The position numbers and the translations under genes are program-made. A model generated the notes under the pieces. That model was not told the DNA's origin, did not search any database, and saw nothing but the letters and a program-made list of their open reading frames with translations. From the NCBI GenBank assembly GCA_002418825.1, contig DIEW01000093.1, positions 1-10,633 of the forward strand: a stretch of DNA of 10,633 bases, written 5' to 3'. The stretch is from Syntrophaceae bacterium UBA5764 (GTDB lineage Bacteria > Desulfobacterota > Syntrophia > Syntrophales > Smithellaceae). Below, one piece after another: positions 5,869-10,633 of this stretch. Every line of letters begins with the position of its first letter. Within the stretch, counting starts at the first letter, position 1.

Positions 5869-7684
5869 AATTGTCGTCACCGTATTGCTGATTATTTTCT
5901 CGCTTCTGCTTATCCGGCTCTGGTACTTACAAATTATCAAGGTACAGGAAATGAGAGAGAAATCGGAAAGTAACGCCATCCGTTACCGCAAAATTCAGTC
6001 CCTGCGCGGCGTGATTACGGACCGCAATGGAGACATTTTAGCCGATAACCTTCCTTCTTTTGATGTTGTCTACATGCCCGGCATAGCTAAAAATCACGAA
6101 CAATTAATTCAGCGTTTGCAAATCCTGTATAACCGCAAAAACTTGGAAATAGATTTAAGCCAGCAATTTGGCAAAACGATGCGGCCGTATCTCCCCGTAA
6201 AATTAGAAAAAAACGTTGGCATGGAAAAAGTGGCAGTAGTGGAAGCAAATTCGGTAAATTTGCCAGGATTGTATATTGATGTTTCACCAGTCCGTTTGTA
6301 CCCCAAAAAAGAAATGACGGCCTCTCTCCTGGGTTATATCGGAGAGGTCGGTAAAGACGATTTAGAAAATGGAGAAAGTGAATATTCCTTAGGGGATATT
6401 ACCGGGAAATACGGAGTGGAAAAAGTGTTAGATCCTTATTTGCGTGGTCGCAGCGGCGCAGAGCTGGTGGAAGTAAATGTTCACGAAAAACAAATGCAGA
6501 ATCTCGGGCGCATCGAAGCCGTGCCCGGTTATAACACTGTTCTGACCATAGACACTAGACTGCAAGAAGCAGCATGGCTCGGATTGAACGGAAAAGCGGG
6601 CGCTGTTGTGGCTTTAGATCCGCGGGATGGAGCTATTTTGGCCATGGTCAGCGCGCCATCTTTTGATCCTCATTTATTCAACGCAGGGATTTCCGCCGAA
6701 CAATGGAAAAATTTGTTGAATAACCCGTTATCTCCGATGACCAATAGAGTCGTATCCGGTCAATATCCACCTGGTTCCACCTATAAGCTGATTGTTGCTG
6801 CCGCTGCTTTGGAAGAAGGTATCATCACCCCCCAAACGAAATTATTTTGTGACGGAACTTTCACCATGGGTAACAGAACTTTCAGATGCTGGAAAAAGCA
6901 CGGTCACGGACAAATAGAACTGCACAGAGCCATAGTTGAATCGTGCGACGTTTATTTCTACAACGTCGGCAAAATGCTTGGGGTGGACAAAATAGCAAAG
7001 TACGCCAATCTTTTTGGTCTGGGAAAAGAAACCGGCATCAATTTCCCTAACGAAAAAAGCGGTCTCATTCCGACGCAACAGTGGAAACTGGAAAGATTAA
7101 AACAACCGTGGCATCCGGGTGAAACTATATCCTTAGCTATCGGGCAGGGATATAATCTGCTTACCCCACTGCAACTTGCCAATGCTTATGCCTCTTTTGC
7201 CAACGGCGGGACCGTATGGCAGCCACATCTCATAAAACGTGTTGAAACAGCTGAAGGAAGAATAATCAAAAAATTTGAACCGGTGAAGACCGCAACGATT
7301 CCCTTGAGCAAAAAAACTTTTGAACTGTTGCGCAGCGCCTTATGGGGGGTAGTTAATGAACAAGGCGGAACGGGAAGAGCAGCGATGGTACCCAACGCTG
7401 ATGTTTGCGGGAAAACGGGAACGGCGCAGGTTGTTGGTTTACCGCAAGATCCAAAAGCCCGCCGGCTAAAAAAAATCAGTGCCTTTCATGAAGACCATGC
7501 CTTGTTCGTATGTTTTGCTCCACGGGACAATCCGGAAATAGTCATCGCCATAGTCGCGGAAAATGCCGGACATGGCGGTGCTGTTGCCGCTCCTATCGCC
7601 CGTAAGATGATGGAAATTTATTTCAACATTCAGGAAAGTGATATTAGACCACAAGTTGCAAACACCGCGGAAACGGGGCGCTGA
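5807..7684 (+). CDS. mrdA: Penicillin-binding protein 2 (peptidoglycan D,D-transpeptidase MrdA)
   Basis: PBP2 is the monofunctional class B transpeptidase that cross-links new lateral-wall peptidoglycan with RodA. The 625 residues match the family. The order is a cytoplasmic N-terminus, a transmembrane helix (about 21-44), the non-catalytic dimerisation/pedestal domain (about 60-235, with RGVITDRNGDILADN at 67-81), then the transpeptidase domain. The active-site serine is S324 in STYK (324-327). The second motif is S379-C-D381, the SxD form usual for PBP2, and the third is KTGT (536-539). C361, H367 and C380, with D349 or C348, align by eye with the zinc site described in E. coli PBP2, so a bound zinc is plausible. 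AGAGGT (5793-5798) 8 nt before the ATG supports this start. The next in-frame ATG (M49) would lose the membrane anchor, so the 62-nt overlap with mreD appears real. Confidence 0.98.
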   Translation: MENRFTVLNVPETPEFRQKFKIVVTVLLIIFSLLLIRLWYLQIIKVQEMREKSESNAIRYRKIQSLRGVITDRNGDILADNLPSFDVVYMPGIAKNHEQLIQRLQILYNRKNLEIDLSQQFGKTMRPYLPVKLEKNVGMEKVAVVEANSVNLPGLYIDVSPVRLYPKKEMTASLLGYIGEVGKDDLENGESEYSLGDITGKYGVEKVLDPYLRGRSGAELVEVNVHEKQMQNLGRIEAVPGYNTVLTIDTRLQEAAWLGLNGKAGAVVALDPRDGAILAMVSAPSFDPHLFNAGISAEQWKNLLNNPLSPMTNRVVSGQYPPGSTYKLIVAAAALEEGIITPQTKLFCDGTFTMGNRTFRCWKKHGHGQIELHRAIVESCDVYFYNVGKMLGVDKIAKYANLFGLGKETGINFPNEKSGLIPTQQWKLERLKQPWHPGETISLAIGQGYNLLTPLQLANAYASFANGGTVWQPHLIKRVETAEGRIIKKFEPVKTATIPLSKKTFELLRSALWGVVNEQGGTGRAAMVPNADVCGKTGTAQVVGLPQDPKARRLKKISAFHEDHALFVCFAPRDNPEIVIAIVAENAGHGGAVAAPIARKMMEIYFNIQESDIRPQVANTAETGR

Positions 7685-7697
7685 ACAGGAATAATTT

Positions 7698-8819
7698 ATG
7701 CTTTTTTTAAAATTTGACCGAAGTAATCTTCATAATTTTGACTGGACGCTGCTGGCAATTGTGCTGTCCATCTGCGCGATAGGAATCTTAAATATTTATT
7801 CCGCCGGATACAGCTATGACGCTCTGGAAAGACAATCTCCTTTCTATATTAAACAAATACAGTGGATATTGCTTGGCCTGATCGCAATGATAATAACTTT
7901 TTCCATCGACTACAGATTTCTTGCCAAAGGAGCCTACGTTATTTATTGTATTGCTATCGCCCTTCTGATACTTGTTCATATCTTTGGCTACACCATGCAC
8001 GGCTCCCAGAGATGGCTTTCCATCGGTGGTCTTGCTTTCCAGCCCTCCGAAGTAATGAAACTTTCCATAATCCTTGTCCTGGCCCGTTATTTTGAAGACC
8101 ACAAATCCAACCAGCCGTATAAACTCAGAGAGCTTATAGTTCCAGCGTTGCTCATCATGCTTCCTTTTCTACTGATCTTAAAGCAACCCGATTTGGGAAC
8201 AGCTTTAATCATCGTGCTTATATCAGCCTCGATAATTTTCTTTATCGGCGTCAATTGGAAATCTTTTCTTATCGCATCATCCGGCGCCTTATTGTCGGCT
8301 CCCATCGTCTGGCATTTTTTGAAAGATTACCAAAAAGACAGGTTGATCATTTTCTTTAATCCGGAAAGAGATCCGTTGGGTGCCGGATACCACATCATTC
8401 AATCCATGATCGCGGTGGGCTCAGGAGGTCTTTGGGGCAAAGGGTTTCTGAACGGCACGCAAACGCAACTTAAATTCTTGCCGGAGCAGCAAACGGATTT
8501 TGTGTTTTCTGTTTTCGCGGAAGAATGGGGTTTTACCGGCGGTTTTGTTTTGATCATTCTATTCATGTCGCTTGTTTTCTGGAGTTTAAAAATTGCCCTG
8601 CATGCCAGAGACCTGTCCGGAACTGTTATCGCTTTCGGTATAGTTTGTCTTTTTTCGTGGCAGGTATTTATCAATATCGGCATGGTGTTGGGTGTTTTGC
8701 CGGTAGTGGGCATTCCACTACCCTTTTTGAGCTATGGCGGCTCGGCCATGCTTTCTTTTATGGCCGCCATAGGGTTATTAATGAACATAAATGCGCATAG
8801 ATTTATTTTGCACCGCTAG
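7698..8819 (+). CDS. rodA: Rod-shape peptidoglycan glycosyltransferase RodA (SEDS family)
   Basis: RodA polymerises lipid II into glycan strands for the lateral wall and works as a pair with PBP2. The 373 residues are the normal length, with about ten membrane helices. SEDS signatures are GSQRWLSIGGLAFQPSEVMK (102-121), LKQPDLGTAL (161-170), FNPERDPLGAGYH (220-232), PEQQTDFVFSVFAEEWG (262-278), in which D267 corresponds to the catalytic aspartate of RodA, and NIGMVLGVLPVVGIPLPFLS (326-345) followed by YGGSAML. It is RodA rather than FtsW because it sits directly after mrdA in the mre cluster. The ATG is 13 nt after the mrdA stop, with AGGA (7687-7690) about 7 nt upstream. Confidence 0.98.
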   Translation: MLFLKFDRSNLHNFDWTLLAIVLSICAIGILNIYSAGYSYDALERQSPFYIKQIQWILLGLIAMIITFSIDYRFLAKGAYVIYCIAIALLILVHIFGYTMHGSQRWLSIGGLAFQPSEVMKLSIILVLARYFEDHKSNQPYKLRELIVPALLIMLPFLLILKQPDLGTALIIVLISASIIFFIGVNWKSFLIASSGALLSAPIVWHFLKDYQKDRLIIFFNPERDPLGAGYHIIQSMIAVGSGGLWGKGFLNGTQTQLKFLPEQQTDFVFSVFAEEWGFTGGFVLIILFMSLVFWSLKIALHARDLSGTVIAFGIVCLFSWQVFINIGMVLGVLPVVGIPLPFLSYGGSAMLSFMAAIGLLMNINAHRFILHR

Positions 8820-8846
8820 ACACTAATAAAACTTTTAGTATATACT
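8817..8846 (+). promoter_or_regulatory. Candidate promoter for the bactofilin gene
   Basis: TAGACA (8817-8822, overlapping the rodA stop codon) and TATACT (8841-8846) each match five of six consensus bases, with an 18-bp spacer. The start would be near 8853, about 43 nt before the bactofilin ATG. No terminator is evident after rodA, so operon read-through may add to it. Confidence 0.45.
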
Positions 8847-8895
8847 GCTGAGCGTAGAGAGGCATTCATTTTCAAATAAGGCAGGAGGGACTAAA

Positions 8896-9276
8896 ATGTG
8901 GGAGAAAAAAAAGCAGGAAAGCGAAGAAATCAAGGCGGTTTTAGGCAAGGGAGCTGAATTTTCGGGTAAACTGATTTTCAATGGCTCCGTGCGCATAGAC
9001 GGAGATTTTCAAGGTGAAATCAGCGGTCAAGGCACCTTGGTTGTTGGGGAAGGAGCGGTGGTAAAAGCAAATATTAACGTCCAAAATGTTTATATTAATG
9101 GTGACGTACAGGGTAATATTGATGCCAAAAATAAAGTTCATATCCACTCCACCGGCAAATTTTCGGGTGATATTCGCACGACGGCCTTTGTTATGGAAGA
9201 AGGCGCTTTCTTTGATGGAACATCAAGTATGAGCAATTCGGGAAAAAAGAACACAAATGATTCCCTGTACGGTTGA
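8896..9276 (+). CDS. Bactofilin (polymer-forming cytoskeletal protein)
   Basis: Bactofilins assemble without nucleotide into filaments built from a right-handed beta-helix, and serve in cell shape, stalk or chromosome positioning depending on species. The 126 residues give a short charged N-terminus (1-14), a central bactofilin domain (about 15-108) and a Ser/Asn-rich tail. The domain shows the expected short repeating strands with regularly placed glycines: GAEFSGKLIFNGSVRIDGDF (19-38), GEISGQGTLVVGEGA (40-54), INVQNVYINGDVQGNIDAK (60-78) and VHIHSTGKFSGDI (81-93). GGAGGG (8884-8889) 6 nt before the ATG is the strongest ribosome binding site in the window, suggesting abundant product. Its place between the rod operon and ATP synthase suggests a role in envelope shape, but that is inference. 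Confidence 0.95.
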   Translation: MWEKKKQESEEIKAVLGKGAEFSGKLIFNGSVRIDGDFQGEISGQGTLVVGEGAVVKANINVQNVYINGDVQGNIDAKNKVHIHSTGKFSGDIRTTAFVMEEGAFFDGTSSMSNSGKKNTNDSLYG

Positions 9277-9409
9277 TTAATTCGGCCCCACAAGAAGCAG
9301 TTTCTCATATAATTACTTTATAAAATCAATAGCATAAAATTACATAAGCGTTTTTTCTCCCGCCCGTTTATTTTCTTTGCATAAAACTAGACTGCCGGTC
9401 AGAAAAAAC

Positions 9410-9437
9410 TTGACAAGCTATCAAGCTTGTGTTTATT
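9410..9437 (+). promoter_or_regulatory. Candidate promoter with overlapping palindrome upstream of ATP synthase genes
   Basis: A consensus -35 TTGACA (9410-9415) is followed after 16 bp by TTTATT (9432-9437), a four-of-six -10; the start would be near 9444. The perfect inverted repeat ACAAGCT-ATCA-AGCTTGT (9413-9430) covers the end of the -35 and most of the spacer, a natural place for a repressor site. The palindrome is certain; promoter and operator function are inferred. Confidence 0.4.
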
Positions 9438-9553
9438 AACAGCACGAGTTTTGGGTATCAATAAGTAAGGTTTCCTCTGCGTTAAACATTACAAAATATT
9501 CAAAACATCCTAGAACAATAAAATTTACACGTTTTAGGTAATGCGTATTGATG

Positions 9554-9600
9554 AAAGCCGCAGGGTGAACAAAAGAAATGTTCAACAGACGGCTTTTTTT
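9554..9600 (+). terminator. Terminator-like hairpin 24 nt before atpX (possible attenuator)
   Basis: The outer stem AAAGCCG (9554-9560) pairs with CGGCTTT (9590-9596), and the inner stem TGAAC (9566-9570) pairs with GTTCA (9580-9584), with small internal loops between. Seven T (9594-9600) follow. This has the shape of an intrinsic terminator. It lies before, not after, the ATP synthase genes, and the 24 bases left before the atpX ATG cannot hold a promoter. It may therefore end upstream transcripts only partly, act as an attenuator, or form the 3' end of a small RNA. Confidence 0.65.
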
Positions 9601-9624
9601 GCGCAACAATACAAGAGGTAAAAA

Positions 9625-10059
9625 ATGGTTCAAGTCCTTCCAGATTTAACGTTTTTCGTGCAAATGGCTATTTTTTTGGTTCTGGTCTTCGTTCTCAATG
9701 CTCTGTTATACAAACCAATTCTCAACATAATCGACCGCCGCAAAAAACAACTCGAAGAGCTGGAAAATGAAATCAAACTGTTTAATGAATCAGTTAATAC
9801 AAAGGCAGCCGAATACGAAGAAAAACTCAAGCAGGCAAAAACAAATGCAGCCGAATTAAAAAAGGAAATAATTCAAGAAGGCAATGAGCAGGCCAAAAAA
9901 ATAGTTGACGTTGTCCGAGCTGAAATCCCCGTGATGACCCAAGAATTTCAGCAAAAAATTGGAAAAGAAATCCAAACCGCGCGGCAGATTCTGGACAAGC
10001 AATCACAAAAATTATCTTTGGACATCGCGCAAAAAGTTTTGGGAAGGAGCGTCAAATGA
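9625..10059 (+). CDS. atpX: F-type ATP synthase subunit b' (peripheral stalk)
   Basis: This is one of the two b-type subunits whose long helices form the outer stalk holding F1 to the membrane sector. The 144 residues start with a short periplasmic segment and one membrane helix (about 9-29, FFVQMAIFLVLVFVLNALL). The conserved LLYKPI (27-32) and DRRK (37-40) follow, then a continuous charged helix with heptad character to the end (about 40-140). The N-terminus VLPDLTFFVQM resembles b' of other bacteria that keep b and b' as separate genes. GAGG (9615-9618) 6 nt before the ATG supports the start. Its stop overlaps the start of the next gene by 4 nt (ATGA), implying translational coupling and a 1:1 product ratio. 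Confidence 0.93.
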   Translation: MVQVLPDLTFFVQMAIFLVLVFVLNALLYKPILNIIDRRKKQLEELENEIKLFNESVNTKAAEYEEKLKQAKTNAAELKKEIIQEGNEQAKKIVDVVRAEIPVMTQEFQQKIGKEIQTARQILDKQSQKLSLDIAQKVLGRSVK

Positions 10060-10633
10060 AAAATTTCCGCCAGTCAAAATGGTTTTGTATTCTCTTTGTT
10101 ATTTTTCTGCTTCTTCTATCTACTTGCATCGCCTATGCAGAGGGCGCTGAGGGCGGACACGAAGCTGAAGACTGGATTGAATTAGGATGGAAAACGTTTA
10201 ATTTTATCATATTAATAGGGTTTTTATACTGGCTTCTGGCAGAAAAAATCAAAACCTTTTTTGTCGATCGGCGCAAGGAAATAAAAGAAACTTTAGAAAA
10301 CGCAGCAAAGCAAAAAGTGGATGCAGAAAAAAAATATCGTGAATATTCCGAAAAAATCGACAAAGCGTCATCGGAAATAGACGGCATCATCGAAATGATT
10401 AAAGCACAGGGGCTCGCCGAAAAACAAAAAATCATCGATGACGCTCACAAAGTTGCCCAAAAAATGAAGGAAGACGCGCAGGCACGCATTGAACAGGAAC
10501 TGCAGAAGGCCGCTTCTCAATTGCGCCTGGAAGCGGTTCATCTTTCCGTGAAGATGGCGGAGGAAATTCTAAAAAGAAATATTACCGAAAAAGATCATGA
10601 AGCGATGATCAAGGAATATATGGATAAGGTGGT
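10056..10633 (+). CDS. atpF: F-type ATP synthase subunit b, 3' end outside window
   Basis: This is the second peripheral-stalk b subunit, with 192 full codons visible before the window ends. The N-terminus has two hydrophobic stretches: residues 9-27, which look like a signal peptide with probable cleavage after IAYA (25-28), and the stalk's membrane helix at about 46-62 (KTFNFIILIGFLYWLLAEKI, 46-65). Cleavage would leave an acidic periplasmic end (EGAEGGHEAEDW) and the usual single-span topology. FVDRRKEIKETLENA (69-83) begins the long charged stalk helix, and LSVKMAEEILKRNI (163-176) is the typical C-terminal region that meets subunit delta. GGAAGGAG at 10042-10049 is the ribosome binding site. 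It overlaps atpX by 4 nt; atpH and atpA would be expected next, outside the window. Confidence 0.95.
   Translation, partial: MKNFRQSKWFCILFVIFLLLLSTCIAYAEGAEGGHEAEDWIELGWKTFNFIILIGFLYWLLAEKIKTFFVDRRKEIKETLENAAKQKVDAEKKYREYSEKIDKASSEIDGIIEMIKAQGLAEKQKIIDDAHKVAQKMKEDAQARIEQELQKAASQLRLEAVHLSVKMAEEILKRNITEKDHEAMIKEYMDKV

Larger units (their letters stand above)
9277..9624 (+). other. Intergenic leader region between bactofilin and atpX
   Basis: This AT-rich gap of 348 bases has no convincing conventional gene. The first 130 bases (9277-9409) show no clear terminator or promoter. From 9410 there is a candidate promoter with a palindrome, then a leader in which ATCAATA (9457-9463) can pair with TATTGAT (9546-9552), an imperfect direct repeat GTTTTgGGTA/GTTTTaGGTA (9448-9457 and 9531-9540), and a terminator-like hairpin. 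A 26-codon reading frame runs from ATG 9541 to TAA 9619-9621. I do not recognise a known riboswitch class. Confidence 0.6.

Noticed and set aside
7788..8713. Several 72-104 codon frames opposite or within rodA
   Set aside because: They are shadows of the strongly supported rodA gene.
9541..9600. c-di-GMP (GEMM) riboswitch suggested by CGCAGGGTGAAC
   Set aside because: Only a few bases resemble the GEMM core; the required second helix and tetraloop receptor are not present.
9436..9633. Minus-strand frame of 65 codons across the atpX leader
   Set aside because: It has no ribosome binding site and no known domain, and it overlaps the terminator-like hairpin and the start of atpX.
10056..10140. 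AtpF as a lipoprotein (LSTC at residues 21-24)
   Set aside because: Threonine just before the cysteine fits a lipobox poorly, and a better signal peptidase I site (AYA) lies four residues later.

Overview
The window reads as bacterial chromosome, most likely from a deltaproteobacterium in the broad sense (Desulfobacterota; Syntrophus/Smithella-like is my best guess). This rests on three things: the order mreB-mreC-mreD-mrdA-rodA, then a bactofilin, then paired b' and b subunits of F-type ATP synthase; a divergent PpiD/SurA-like chaperone beside mreB; and an AtpF that appears to carry a cleavable signal peptide. The assignment comes from recalled family knowledge, not from a search.

Layout. 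Positions 1-1121 (minus) hold most of an enolase gene whose 3' end lies outside the window. Positions 1122-1470 are its leader, with a plausible promoter but no gene. A tRNA-Ala(GGC) gene (1471-1546, plus) follows. Between it and the convergent ppiD-like gene (1591-3189, minus) sits a strong hairpin that can terminate from both sides. The 175-bp gap at 3190-3364 separates ppiD from the divergent mreB. mreB (3365-4402), mreC, mreD, mrdA (PBP2) and rodA run to 8819 on the plus strand with short gaps or an overlap. A bactofilin gene (8896-9276) with its own candidate promoter follows. A 348-bp gap (9277-9624) contains a candidate promoter over a palindrome, a structured leader and a terminator-like hairpin directly before atpX (9625-10059) and atpF (10056 to the window end).

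How the genes work together. MreB filaments, MreC, MreD, the transpeptidase PBP2 and the glycosyltransferase RodA form the elongation complex (elongasome) that builds lateral-wall peptidoglycan. The bactofilin is a second cytoskeletal polymer and may also act in envelope shape. PpiD/SurA-like proteins assist folding of exported proteins at the outer face of the inner membrane. The b' and b subunits form the peripheral stalk of ATP synthase. Enolase is a glycolysis/gluconeogenesis enzyme and is not functionally tied to the rest.

I see no undescribed defence, mobile or biosynthetic system; this is mainly core housekeeping DNA. The points most worth a second look are (1) the GC-rich enolase, which lacks a Shine-Dalgarno sequence, carries signature residues more typical of Bacteroidota/Verrucomicrobiota enolases, and meets AT-richer DNA near 1380-1470; and (2) the leader before atpX, where a terminator hairpin lies between the only good promoter and the ATP synthase genes and is overlapped by a 26-codon reading frame ending at the atpX ribosome binding site.
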